The notes: generated by a model not told the origin, from the letters alone. Positions 9,839-19,456 are shown, numbered from the stretch's first letter. The stretch is 39,232 nt of DNA from Beroe ovata (GCA_946803715.1 CAMPET010000399.1:4235-43466), one strand, 5' to 3'. Made by a program: numbers and translations.

Positions 9839-10912
9839 TTACTTGGAACTTGCCTCATATTGTTCGACAACATTCATGCTTATCTGCCATAGCTTCTCTT
9901 GCAGCTCTTTGGATACATATCCCTCGAGAATAGGCTCTTGTTTGCAGTCCTTAAAGTACATACCATTGAAGTCGGCAATATCAGCAGTAGCACAGTGACA
10001 AGTGGTTTCAGCACCCTTTTCAGGGGTCTTCTGACAAGGTACAAAGCATATTCCCAGGCATTTAAAGCAGCATCCAATATTACGACCAAGACCAGTTTTG
10101 ATGAAACCTGGATGAAGTGATACACAGAGCAAATCGGGATGCCTGTTCACAATCTCACCAGCAAACAGAACCCTGCACAGATTACTCTGGCTATATTGGA
10201 CCCAACCTGGCTTGGAAACAGGCTTGAAAATAGCAGGGTTTTTGCCCTCAAGCATATCTGATGATATCTTCTTGCCTTTGTATGCTTCAGAGGCCACAAC
10301 AATGACTCTACCTTTTACTGGCTTCAGAATATCAGCAAGAAGGTGAGTGAGATAGAAATGGCCAAGATAGTTTATTCCAATAGTAGCTTCAATACCTTGT
10401 TCTGTTTGAGTTGGTATTGGTGAAAAAACACCAGCATTGTTAACCAAAATGTGGAGGTTAGAGTGAGATGATTTATACTCATTGGCAAAACTATTTATTG
10501 CAGAAAAAGATCCCAGGTCAACCAACTTGTAATCAACCTGCAATATTTATCACTTTATCAGCCCAGGGGATGTTTAATGAATTGCTCTCCATCAAAATTA
10601 TGATTAGTGTACACTCATGATATACCTTTAAGATGATTTGATGATGTCAAGAAGTTCAAGTGAATGAAACTCAAGAGGTATGACACATTGATCATAAATG
10701 GAACCTTACACACCCTATAATATACCAAATTTTAATTTTACCTTCTCATTTGCAGTGGATTCTTTGATTTCTGCAAGTGTTTCTATACAAGACTGCTCAT
10801 TCCTTCCAATAATGGTAACATTGGCACCAAGTGATGCTATGTAAAGGGCAGTAGTCTTCCCAATTCCCCCATTTCCTCCAGTAATTATCACATTCTGTCC
10901 TTCCAGACTCAT
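9839..10912 (-). CDS. Short-chain dehydrogenase/reductase (retinol-dehydrogenase-like), 289 aa, catalytic Lys replaced
   Basis: Two exons, 10912-10742 and 10537-9839, with a phase 0 GT/AG intron (171 + 699 nt, 289 aa). Classical SDR features are present: cofactor motif T-G-G-N-G-G-I-G-K near residue 11, G-R-N after beta-2 (suggesting NADP(H)), N-N-A-G near residue 90, the structural Asn in G-I-N-Y-L-G-H-F, and the catalytic Ser in V-V-A-S-E-A. The active-site motif Y-x-x-x-K reads Y-S-Q-S-N: Tyr is present but the Lys codon is AAT (Asn). The family would be expected to reduce or oxidise retinoid, steroid or other carbonyl/alcohol substrates. With the Lys lost, activity may be weak, altered or absent. 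A Cys-rich stretch (G-C-C-F-K-C-L-G-I-C-F-V-P-C) follows the P-G motif. The best relatives are probably the RDH11-14/DHRS/WWOX-type SDRs; no precise orthologue is claimed. Confidence 0.85.
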
Positions 10913-11070
10913 AACTAGTTCAATACACAGGAACTATTTCAAGAAGGTACCTTTAAATGAAAAGTTTGCAATGTTTTCAATTAATTATATCTGTTCCTGA
11001 GGATTTCATTTCGTCTGTTAAATATCTAATTATTCAATATTCCACATGAATTACAGCAACGATCTTTGAT

Positions 11071-11949
11071 ATGCGCACACGTTGCGCTCCCCTATTCTTG
11101 TATTCTATAACTATGTGAACTGTAACTAAGCTGAATTGTGGGATTAGAATTGAAATCGAGCAAGCGCAAGATAACAATATAACATTATAGTAAGTTCCCG
11201 CGCTGCGTGATCCAAATATTCCGTGCTTGTCGATCGATGATAGACCCTGTCAAGAATTACGTTTTGCGCGCGCGGCGCATGCATGTCAAACTTATCCTCG
11301 CCGCTTGCTTGCATCAGCGGTCCGCCATCGCCAGACAAATTCCAAACTAAAATAAGGGGCGCGTTACTGGCAACGTGTGCTCATCAAGATCAAGATTTGA
11401 GTCTAGTCAATAGTCATGCACTCCGCGCCGCGCGAGCTCATCAGTTATACTTATCGTAGGCGCGCGCACGAGAAACATGAACAGTGCAGAGACTGAGCTG
11501 AGAACATATGCATTTGTAGGATTTCTTTGTCAGATGTTACCTGACCTGTTTCTTGCAATTGCGCCATGCGCGCGCCGCAAGCAAGAAACGGGAAACCTGA
11601 AACAGGTCAGATCAGGTAACACCTGACAAGGATTTCTCCCTATTTGCTATTTGAATTTCTCGCTGGCGGGATTTTATCAGAACAAAATACTTATAAATCA
11701 CAAAATACTTATAAATCACTGCAATGTTGAATTCTTCAATGTTCAATGTTCAATGTTCAATAATATTCTTCACATTTCGTCATTCATTTCAATCTCAAAT
11801 CCGAATCTTAAAGTTAAACTTCAAGTTTAACTTGAAATTGATCTTAACTTTCTAATTTCATGTTCCCACGTTGCGATTGCGTGACCCACCCTGTCCATTG
11901 TCCAACAACATAGAATAAAAGAAAAGGGGCGCGCAACGTGTGCACACTG
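11071..11949. mobile_element. Possible non-autonomous element with terminal inverted repeats (MITE-like)
   Basis: The left end (gcacacgttgcgctccc, then a T-rich stretch, then tattctat) and the reverse complement of the right end (gcacacgttgcgcgcccc, then a T-rich stretch, then tattctat) match over about 36 bases with a few mismatches. The same terminal motif occurs at 32100-32308. No transposase ORF lies inside, and no clear target-site duplication was seen. It could also be separate nested copies rather than one 880-bp element. Confidence 0.4.
11528..11629. repeat. Imperfect foldback (inverted repeat) with GC-rich centre
   Basis: The left arm starts tgtcagatgttacctgacct (about 11528-11556). 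The right arm (about 11577-11629) reads on the other strand as tgtcaggtgttacctgatct, followed by gacctgtttc. The centre holds 'gcgccatgcgcgcgcc'. Each arm also contains repeated 'acctga' motifs. This may be a small transposon-derived element. Confidence 0.55.
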
Positions 11950-12199
11950 CACACTGATTCATGACCACTGACATTCAATTTCATATCTTGATCTCTTTTT
12001 GTGATCTGAGTGAGAGTCACTCAAAAACACTGAAAGACGTGATAATGATATTGATATGATTGACTGAGTGTGAATGACTGAGTGTGATTGTGAATGTGAT
12101 ACTCATACTGAAACTGAAACGTTCGTATCTAATTTTTAATTCACAGATTATTTAAATTCACATAATCATATCATTATTCGGTTCGTTACCATCTTATTT

Positions 12200-13093
12200 T
12201 CAGAAATGGCCCAAAACTGTAATAGTACCATTGTCACCATGATTGAGGCCGACTGTTGCGCTACTACTACTAGTATTAGTATTACTGATACTGATTGTGT
12301 TTGTGTTTGTATTACTATTACTAGTCTTACTAAAATAAGCAATGTTTGAGTTCAATGGGTTGCTCGTTTCACCCATAGGCCGTGCAAGATGACGTCGGTT
12401 TTGTAAGATTATAATAGATCCTGATCTAGGATTGGAGCCCCAATTCTCGTTGTCAGATTCCTCACATCTGACCTCTGCCCCATGACACATATCAGACTCC
12501 AAGTCCAACTCATAGATGTTGCCTACTGCACTGTCGAAAAGAGAATCATACACATTGTCACATGCAGTCTCAGTTTTAGTAGGGAGGGAATCTGTAGGTG
12601 GAGGAAGAGGAGGGGGTGTGGCCATCGGTCCTGGGTTTTCATACACATTCGATGTGGCATCACCATCATCATCCCTTGGTGCTTCCTTCCTCCGTCCCCG
12701 GAAACAACACACACCCCTCATACAACAACACCGACACAGAAGTATTAGCACGAGCAGTATGACCAGGACAGGGATGGTTGTCGTGAGGATGAGATTGAGA
12801 TCCCGGTTTGAGGTAGCCAGTGGTTGTGTGGTGGTCGGAGGTGGATCAGTGGGCAGTGGTCTACACGCTGCTTTACCCGTCATAATGTTGACAGTACAGA
12901 TTTCCCTGTCTGATCTACAGAAAACTGCTCGGTCTATTGACTGAGCACAGTCCACGTATCTGATTATCTGATCGTTACCTTCTGATGTCATAGCGCACTT
13001 GGTATCGTAACACAAGATGTACTCAAAGCTTTGCGCCTCAATGACGTCTAACCCAAGCTTCTCCAATACAATTAGCAGGGTAATCCAATGCAT
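12200..13093 (-). CDS. Six-cysteine type I membrane protein, paralogue 1, 297 aa
   Basis: Intronless frame with ATG at 13093 and stop at 12202-12200. A hydrophobic N-terminus (residues about 1-20) looks like a signal peptide. The ectodomain has Cys at 28, 33, 49, 59, 66 and 77 (C-x4-C-x15-C-x9-C-x6-C-x10-C), with D-T-K-C, I-x-R-Y and M-T-G motifs. A Pro/Thr stalk (about 80-95) and a transmembrane helix (about 101-119) follow, then a Cys cluster (C-R-C-C-C and C-C) suited to palmitoylation. The cytoplasmic tail carries Y151 in Y-E-N-P, a proline stretch P-P-P-L-P-P-P, Y182 in Y-D-S-L and Y194 in Y-E-L-D-L, all plausible SH2 or SH3 ligands. The end is Ser/Asn/Thr low complexity coded by a microsatellite-like tract. 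A receptor-like role is inferred. I do not recognise the family. A 29-codon 5' fragment of the same gene recurs at 19876-19962. Confidence 0.8.
   Translation of the reverse strand: MHWITLLIVLEKLGLDVIEAQSFEYILCYDTKCAMTSEGNDQIIRYVDCAQSIDRAVFCRSDREICTVNIMTGKAACRPLPTDPPPTTTQPLATSNRDLNLILTTTIPVLVILLVLILLCRCCCMRGVCCFRGRRKEAPRDDDGDATSNVYENPGPMATPPPLPPPTDSLPTKTETACDNVYDSLFDSAVGNIYELDLESDMCHGAEVRCEESDNENWGSNPRSGSIIILQNRRHLARPMGETSNPLNSNIAYFSKTSNSNTNTNTISISNTNTSSSSATVGLNHGDNGTITVLGHF
12255..12335. repeat. Trinucleotide-like low-complexity tract inside paralogue 1
   Basis: Repeats of act/agt/att/tgt underlie the Ser/Asn/Thr-rich C-terminal residues of the 297-aa protein. The tract is likely length-variable. 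Confidence 0.6.
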
Positions 13094-14196
13094 GGCGCGA
13101 GTTCCGAATGACGGGGAGAGTACCAGGGGGGTTGAGAGGGGGATGGGGCAGGAACTGGAGGTATAGAATACAGATTCCTACAAATTAGCACCTATAGTAT
13201 CAATCATTGCGTGAAATGTTTTCCGCCGGCGTTTCCGTTTTACGAATATCAGACAGAATAAGAAAAACACACAGGCAAGAGAAATAGCTTGAGTTCGGGA
13301 AGCAGGTTAAATAATACCATACATCTCCCCCTGATCAGTATGAGATCTCATTTCCTGTTTAATCTCATTTCCTGTGATATGTGTTATAATGCGATCTCAT
13401 TCAATGAGGAACATCACGAGAATAATATATTGATGAAAAATCACGCCTCCATCAATCATGAATTGATCCAATTAGAATTACTCATATTTACTATTAGATT
13501 ACCGCTGTGTTGTACTTGTTATCCTATCTATGTACGTTGCAACAAGGAATGAAAATGGCCCGGGACCAAGGTTGGGATCCTAATTATGGGATCAAATTTA
13601 ATTTCAGGGGGAGTAACGATAGCTCAGCGGAACACAATCACAGTGAATAGAGATCTCGTGTTCAATCCCCCACATATTGAGACAATAACCAGCCGACAAT
13701 TTGATAAGATCTAAAACAGAAGGTTCAAGAGAAGGAAATGATAAGAACTTATTGAGAGCCTATAAGACATGCAGTTTACTATAGGTGGAAGAAAAGTACA
13801 GAGAATATTGAATCTAATTGGGTTTCAGTATCACAAGCATCGAGTAGTCGCAAGAATTCCTCATTGACGTGCACACTTGGATGTGGTATCGGGTCCATCC
13901 CCCTATTAGTAGTGGTATCATTGTAGATCAATTTATACTCCACCTTGCCACACATAACAGACTAGATCGGGCAAAATTACCTCTCCAATCACACTGTCAA
14001 TATTTATCTCGCATTATAGTCACCCTTTTCAATCGGAACCTCCCCTTACTTTATTACATCTTAAGTTTGGTGACTATGCTCAATGCTACGAGTCAAAACT
14101 AAAATCTCACTATGAAAATGAGCCGTCATTATACATACACCGGATGAGCCGTCATCGTATCATGTTCATACTGCACGTCATCACACTCCCTCTCCC
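13094..14196. other. Intergenic region between paralogues 1 and 2
   Basis: Upstream of paralogue 1 and downstream of paralogue 2. Two plus-strand ORFs (87 and 77 codons) are conserved with the second block only because the DNA is duplicated; neither has recognisable features. A tRNA-like promoter remnant lies at about 13612-13672. Confidence 0.5.
13612..13672 (+). repeat. tRNA-like A-box/B-box remnant, possible SINE head
   Basis: 'tagctcagcgg' at 13620-13630 resembles a pol III A-box, and 'gtgttcaatcccc' at 13658-13670 resembles a B-box, at tRNA-like spacing. Acceptor and T-stem pairing is poor, so it is not an intact tRNA. It may be a decayed tRNA pseudogene or the head of a SINE. The same sequence recurs in the right block at about 20481-20541. 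Confidence 0.3.
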
Positions 14197-14862
14197 TCAT
14201 ATGTTGGTGTAGAAGTTCTCCTTGCCACTGTCGATCGAGGATGCGTAGCCCGAGCTCGAGCTAGCCCTGAATTTCTCCTCGCTAACCGGACTGGAGTCTT
14301 CCCTCTCATAATAGTTGGCGAAATTCTCCACCCACCTGGGGGGCGGCAACTTGGCGGCGGCGGCCAGGTTACTGATCACTATGTCCACTTCAATAAAACT
14401 GGGTAAACACTTCTTTCGGATGATTTTAGTGGTTCGTTCCTTGCGTTTGCAGCAGCACGCAACTTTCTTCACACAACAGCAGTAACAACACAGGAGCAGA
14501 AGAAGGAAGATAAGGGGGAGCGTTATCTCTAGGATAAGTTTTTGCTGATCGGAAAGGAAGGAGGCAGACTCAGGCGGGGTTTCCGTTGGGAGGGCTCTGC
14601 AGATACCTTGACCGGTCATGGGATTGTGGACACACTCCTCTCGGTCATCTCGACAGAATACGACGCGTTGCATGGAGGGCTCACAGTCCTCGTAACGAAC
14701 AATGTGTTCGTTAGCATCGGATATAACTGCGCACTTGGTGTCGAAACACAGGATTGAGGAAAAGGAACGGGCGGAGATGAGGGGGATATTGTGGAGCAGA
14801 AGAGTGGAGAAGAGAGCTACTGATAGAGTGCCCGCGGGTTTGATCCACACTTTTTTAACCAT
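14197..14862 (-). CDS. Six-cysteine type I membrane protein, paralogue 2 (left copy), 221 aa
   Basis: Intronless frame with ATG at 14862 and stop at 14197. The signal peptide is about residues 1-31. Ectodomain Cys are at 39, 44, 60, 70, 77 and 88, with exactly the spacing of paralogues 1 and 3, and with C-F-D-T-K-C, I-V-R-Y-E-D-C and H-N-P-M-T-G-Q-G motifs. The transmembrane helix is about 109-125, followed at once by C-C-Y-C-C-C and C-C-C-K-R-K, likely palmitoylated and positively charged. The tail has a Pro-rich piece (K-L-P-P-P-R-W), Y184/Y185, Y206 and a C-terminal Y-T-N-I, a good Grb2-type (pY-x-N) candidate. A receptor or adaptor-like role is inferred from architecture only. The right-block copy (21066-21731) differs at three residues near the N-terminus (K4E, T12I, F18L). 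Confidence 0.8.
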   Translation of the reverse strand: MVKKVWIKPAGTLSVALFSTLLLHNIPLISARSFSSILCFDTKCAVISDANEHIVRYEDCEPSMQRVVFCRDDREECVHNPMTGQGICRALPTETPPESASFLSDQQKLILEITLPLIFLLLLLCCYCCCVKKVACCCKRKERTTKIIRKKCLPSFIEVDIVISNLAAAAKLPPPRWVENFANYYEREDSSPVSEEKFRASSSSGYASSIDSGKENFYTNI

Positions 14863-15423
14863 GTGAAGTTGTTATGTGGGTATAACCACGCTGAAAGTCA
14901 TTATACATTTATCAATTCTTCGAATTAGCAGAACGTGGATATTACGACCGCGATGCACAATTAGGGAATCGCAAAAGTCACGCGCTACTTCACCAGGATC
15001 ATTTGGAATTGAGTTGAAAAGGTTAGAAAATTATTCAAATGCATCGTGACGGCTGCTAAAGAGTGAGGTTTCATTATGTAGATATTTATGCGTGTATTGG
15101 AGTTGAGGAAGTCAACTAAGAGCAAACAATCGAATTCCTAGAATAGTCCTACGAATAATCATACTATACGATCATCATTCTGGAGAATTATCATCTATCG
15201 CATTTACATACCACGATTAGATTAAACGGATTAAATAATCACCCTGCCTCTGATGCAAGAAGTTTCCTTATTATTCCTAGCGGAAGGATTACTTGCCTTC
15301 ATTTGTTATCATAGCGAGAGGACTAAAAACTTCTCTGATATATTCAAATCCGTGACGTATAATAAAATTCCTGTCCACACTGATTTTATCAGCTTGACGG
15401 TAGTCCCGCTCAATAAAATAATG
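14863..15423. other. Intergenic region between paralogues 2 and 3
   Basis: Promoter side of paralogue 2. In the left block it has one 'aattagggaat' unit; the right block has about five (see 21824-21905). No gene seen. Confidence 0.5.
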
Positions 15424-15536
15424 GCAAGGTGTCACATGGAAAATTGTCACATGGCCAGGTGTCACATGGCAAAGTGTCACAAGGCAAGGTGTCACAAGGC
15501 AAGGTGTCGCATGGCCCGGTGTCAAAAGGTCACACT
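15424..15536. repeat. Minisatellite, 'ggtgtcacatggcaa' type, about 8 units
   Basis: Tandem units of 13-15 nt (aggtgtcacatggca, aagtgtcacaaggca and similar) lie directly at the 3' end of paralogue 3. The right block carries only about three units (22353-22400). This length polymorphism is what alleles would show. Confidence 0.85.
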
Positions 15537-15537
15537 G

Positions 15538-16002
15538 TCATATACCGAGTGGTGGCTCCACGCCGTCTACCCGAGACCGTTTCTTAGAACTGGAGAGAAG
15601 AGGACCAACTCGGCTGGACGCAGAGTGATACCAATACGTCACCCGACCAGAATATCTCCATACCAGCGCAGCTACCAGCAGGACCAGGATGATAACCAGG
15701 GGAGTTACCATGTATAGCAGATCCAGGTCGCCTCCTACCCTCGTGCCCTCTTCCCCGGGGCTGGTCTGCCCTTTGGGTACACACGAGCCCTGCCCCGTCA
15801 TGGGGTTATGTAGGCACAACTCCGTCTTCTTGTCACAGAATGTTGCCCGTGATATTGACCGTTCACACTCCTCGTATCGAACTATCGTCTCCACTCCCTC
15901 AACAATAACGGGACACTTGGTGTCGAAACATGCGACTATTTCGAATGTGTTGCCGAGGGAAGGGTGTGGCATGACTAGGGGAAGGAAGATGGGAAATAGC
16001 AT
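15538..16002 (-). CDS. Six-cysteine type I membrane protein, paralogue 3 (left copy), 154 aa, short tail
   Basis: Intronless frame with ATG at 16002 and stop at 15538. Signal peptide about 1-18. Ectodomain Cys at 25, 30, 46, 56, 63 and 74 keep the exact C-x4-C-x15-C-x9-C-x6-C-x10-C spacing, with C-F-D-T-K-C, I-V-R-Y-E-E-C and H-N-P-M-T-G-Q-G-S-C. An acidic/Gly linker and a transmembrane helix (about 96-115) follow. The cytoplasmic part is only about 38 residues, basic and Ser-rich. It lacks the juxtamembrane Cys cluster of the other two; its Tyr residues (Y117, Y123, Y125) sit close to the membrane and are not in Y-x-N form. By architecture it could be a decoy or co-receptor of the same family (inference). 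The right-block copy (22400-22858) has one substitution near the end (V to L) and stops two residues earlier. Confidence 0.8.
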   Translation of the reverse strand: MLFPIFLPLVMPHPSLGNTFEIVACFDTKCPVIVEGVETIVRYEECERSISRATFCDKKTELCLHNPMTGQGSCVPKGQTSPGEEGTRVGGDLDLLYMVTPLVIILVLLVAALVWRYSGRVTYWYHSASSRVGPLLSSSKKRSRVDGVEPPLGI

Positions 16003-16566
16003 GATCTGACTTCCTGGTGTTGTTCCTGGGATTCTGTAAGAGGGTGAATCAAGGACAATATCACAATTGTGAAATCAAGTTGAAGTCAAGCTGCTGTCCG
16101 TTCAAGGTTGACGATGAATCACGACAAAGTTCCAAAGGCTGCAGAATAGAATGCCGAATTATAGCTCTCAGCTGTATTGTGCATGAGAAAACACAATAAA
16201 TTGCGTGTTTTATCACTGGATCTGTCATGTTTCCTCTCTTTGATTGTCCACTGAACTACGCAATCCCTCTTTGACTGTGAAGTTGGGGAGTTATAACTTG
16301 CGCGGTCTTTATAAGTTGAATTCCTATTTTTTGCCATGCACGACCATTTCAGCTATAGGTCCTTGACTTCGACTTTGGCAAGTATGCAGTACAGGACAAG
16401 CCCGCATGTGAGCATGCGAGCAATTCTGCTAATGAGAGGAACCAGGGCAGGATATTATAGATCTGCAGTTCTTGGTGATCGTCATAATTGCAGCTTGATC
16501 AGTAGAACTTGTGAATGTGTCATGGGTAGATACGGGATATGACCAAGGACTATGAGGGGCGAGGGC

Positions 16567-16710
16567 AATATACCTTTGTTCACACTCATGTGGACTTGAG
16601 AGACACTATACCTTTGTTCAGACTCATGTGGACTTAAGAGAGACACTATACCTTTGTTCACACTCATGTGGACTTGAGAGACACTATACCTTTGTTCAGA
16701 CTCATGTGTT
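16567..16710. repeat. Minisatellite of about 40 nt, 4 units
   Basis: Four units of the type 'tatacctttgttcacactca' followed by tgtggacttgagagacac, differing by c/g and a few bases. The same array is at about 23423-23566 in the right block. Confidence 0.85.
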
Positions 16711-17251
16711 TAAGATAGACAGTGGGGAGGGAGACGCCTGGAGTTTGTATTGTGCAGGGTATCGGTACCAAAATCAGATACCAGATAAATATGTATCATG
16801 GGCAGGAGACAATAATTTTCTCAGTAATATATATTATAGGAGGAGGAACACCGCATAGCAGCACGCTTTACATATTCACGAAATCGAATAAAGAGAATCT
16901 GCGAATGGAGAAGAATCACAGTACGAATTTGCAGAATTACAAATTCACCACGGTTTTTATAATTGACAGTTGCCCGATTAATAAAATATAATGTAATAAT
17001 TAATTAATGCATGAAGTCACGTTTGACAAACGATGAGAATGAAACATATTTACATTGTGAGGAAGTAAAATGCTTGCAGAGGGGAAACAGGCGTTAGAGG
17101 AGCGATGTATGAGGTGATGTTTTAGCGTGCACAATGAGGGGTTGCATGCAACCATAATACAGCAACTATTACATATGGAACATCAACAAACACTAATTTG
17201 GACTGTGTCTGTCCGTTCGTTGTGTGCTTGTGGTACAGGTAGTGTGGGGAT

Positions 17252-17253
<2 letters not shown>

Positions 17254-17283
<30 letters not shown>
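17254..17283. repeat. (GT)n microsatellite, left block
   Basis: Pure GT run. The right-block counterpart (24110-24156) is longer and interrupted by nnn at 24139-24141. Confidence 0.9.
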
Positions 17284-17284
<1 letters not shown>

Positions 17285-17854
17285 CTCTGTGTTTGTCTAC
17301 AATCCTACAGTCTTCTATCTGTAAGAGGCCCGAACGTGTTTGACTTCATGCATGTTTATGCGTGTGTCTGTGAAGGAAGGCCTCTCGTATAAAATTCCTC
17401 CAGCAAGACATAAACTAATGAAAGCCGATGAGAAAGCCCTGCACTAACATCGGAAGAAATCTTGACCATTAAATTCAATGTTTATGTTAGACTGTTAAAC
17501 GGTATTATGATGTAATGGCTCGCATTTCTCATAATTAATAAATTAGATTATTATGAAGAGATGTTTATTGGGGAATGGCTGCAAAATTCAGGTCAGTGAA
17601 GGGAAAGGCGTCCCCAAATGGTCTGAAATTTGAGGAGGGGTCACGCACATCTATAACTTCTAAAACTGCGATTTTCGTATACCTACTATATTGAAAGATC
17701 TGCCTTATAGGATCTGTTTTCTATTGTCCTCAAACCAACAGGCCCTACGTGTCTGCAGTTACAATGTGGACTGATTTAGAACTTGAATAACAACAGTTGA
17801 CGCACAGTCGGTTGGGAAATTCCATATTCTACATCATGCCCGAATGGCTGCAAT

Positions 17855-17905
17855 CGCCGTCATATCGAGAGTCATATCGAGAGTCATATCGGGAGTTAGA
17901 TAGGG
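17855..17905. repeat. Short tandem repeat 'gtcatatcgaga'
   Basis: Three units of gtcatatcgaga/ggga followed by a diverged unit. The right block has one unit fewer (near 24732-24760). Confidence 0.7.
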
Positions 17906-18454
17906 AGTTATCGCTCTCGGCATGCTAGCACTCGATATGCATGTCGCGATTCATGAATAGACCGCACAATTGAAGTTGAAATAAATGATGAGATTGCTGG
18001 AAGAAATGGAGAAATCGAACAAATGAAGGGATGAATTGGAGCGACACTGCACTTATAGTAACGAGCCCCTGGGCAGCGCTGAAAGAAATAACACTGCAGA
18101 TTTATTGGAAGACGTCATTGAGAATGTCATAGACAGAATATAGCGAGGAAATAATCATTAGGGAGGATGGTTTCTATCGACGTGAATGGCTTAACTAATG
18201 TAATGTTATTATCGATGGTTTTGTCATTCCGTTGTACTTATCATCCCGAATTGTTTGCAACTGTCGACATACCATCATGCATCATTATTATCCGAGCATT
18301 CATTCCGATTGTCATGAAATTCATTTTCAATATTGGGATTCATATTGTGAATGTAAATAGAATCATTTAACGTCCTTGCTGGCTAATATGCTTAAAAATA
18401 TGTAGAATACGTAGATTACGATTCCAACAAGCATAAATACTGAAATGATTGCCA

Positions 18455-19456
18455 CTAATCTGATTCCGATGGCTTGTCAACTGTCTCACACATACGCTTC
18501 ACTATCCGAGAGTAAAGTGGCCGTCCAAGGAGTTCATAAGCCAAACATAGGACCCGAGAAATTGTTCCTGTAACGACAAATGGGTGGAATGTCACCTAGA
18601 AAGTTGCTCTATGCTTCAATCATTGCTTAACAGCGGAGAAAATCGAAATTATCGGCTCGATTGAATTTTAATTCCTAAAATTCCTCATGCTGCGCGCGGC
18701 GCGCGCGTGTTGATTCAGATCTACAGTTTTGCGCATATGAACGCGGGTGCTGTAAAATGAAGCACCGCGCCCTACGAAGTATTGAGTTGAAAATTTGCCA
18801 TTGACCGGTTATTCGTCAAATTAGCGCCAGTGTTCATCGATTTTAGTTCATCGATATCATCCTCTATGGAATGTACAAAGCCGTCGTTCACATTTAAGCT
18901 GATAAATCATGGAATATTTAGTAACCTAAATGGCTTACCGATGAAGTTTTTGCTAGTTTGATGAGAAAACAAGCACATCCCGAACTCCATACCCATTCCA
19001 TAATCACATTCATCGTTCGCAAACTGTGGAGATGGTGATGCACTCGCAACTACTTGATACCGTAATTCACAGAAAAACGGCTGTGATTTACTTATATTTT
19101 CTACCTGGATGTAGCTGACACATTCGTCAAATGGCGCCAGTATGTCATCCTTTTTATCGACATTTTCCTCGCCACAGCTTTTCGTCAGAATAGCAGATAA
19201 TTCACCTAGGACAAGAGATAGCACAGTTATCACCCATTCAGTGTAAGAGTGGAGGTATTCATCACTATTTTAACTTGAGTCTGAGATATTTAAAGAGCGT
19301 ATAAAGAGGTGCATTTCAACTCAACGGCAATCCCGAATATAGCCGTGTTGTACCCTAATAGGAAATCGTGTTAGCTAATTAGCTGAAAGTACCGTAAGAA
19401 AGGGAGAGGGCTCTGTATCCAACATTATTCTTACTAACCGGTACCACAATCCCAAT
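18455..19456 (-). pseudogene. HPF1: HPF1 3' part, left block (exons 6-9 only; 5' exons missing at contig end)
   Basis: Four exons identical in layout to the complete gene at right: 19456-19393 (exon 6, I-G-I-V-V-P-V and V-G-Y-R), 19205-19105, 19023-18939 (F-A-N-D-E-C-D-Y-G-M-G) and 18567-18455 with stop TAG. Splice sites are intact and no stop interrupts the exons. The 5' part is absent because the block stops at the n at 19543. It is best read as the second allele of the same gene cut at a contig end, not as a decayed pseudogene; the pseudogene label here only means an incomplete copy. Confidence 0.8.

Larger units (their letters stand above)
10913..12199. other. Intergenic region with GC-rich repeat islands
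   Basis: The region between the SDR gene promoter and the 3' end of the first receptor-like gene. A 64-codon minus ORF (11144-11338) is not convincing. Most of the region looks like nested, degenerate inverted-repeat elements: 'gcacacgttgcgc' motifs in opposite orientations near 11071 and 11948, a foldback at 11528-11629, and several 'gcgcgc' islands. A perfect short palindrome, gttaaactt-c-aagtttaac, lies at 11813-11831. Confidence 0.5.
16003..18454. other. Intergenic region between paralogue 3 and HPF1 3' end (left block)
   Basis: 2.4 kb upstream of paralogue 3. Several 60-90-codon ORFs exist on both strands, but none has domain features, and their conservation with the right block reflects the duplication. 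It holds a 38-41-nt minisatellite (16567-16710), a GT microsatellite (17254-17283), a short 'tcatatcgagag' repeat (about 17860-17900) and a 'gcgcgcggcgcgcgcg' island near 18692. Confidence 0.55.

Noticed and set aside
13289-13552. 87-codon plus-strand ORF, identical in both blocks
   Set aside because: No ATG at the claimed start, no features; identity is explained by the duplication.
15424-15540. Possible CRISPR-like array because of regular short repeats
   Set aside because: Units of 13-15 nt have no unique spacers; it is a minisatellite in an animal genome.
16568-16710. Possible CRISPR array from about 40-nt units
   Set aside because: Units are direct tandem repeats along their whole length without spacers.
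18167-18370. 67-codon plus-strand ORF conserved in both blocks
   Set aside because: Conserved only because the whole DNA is duplicated; no independent coding evidence.
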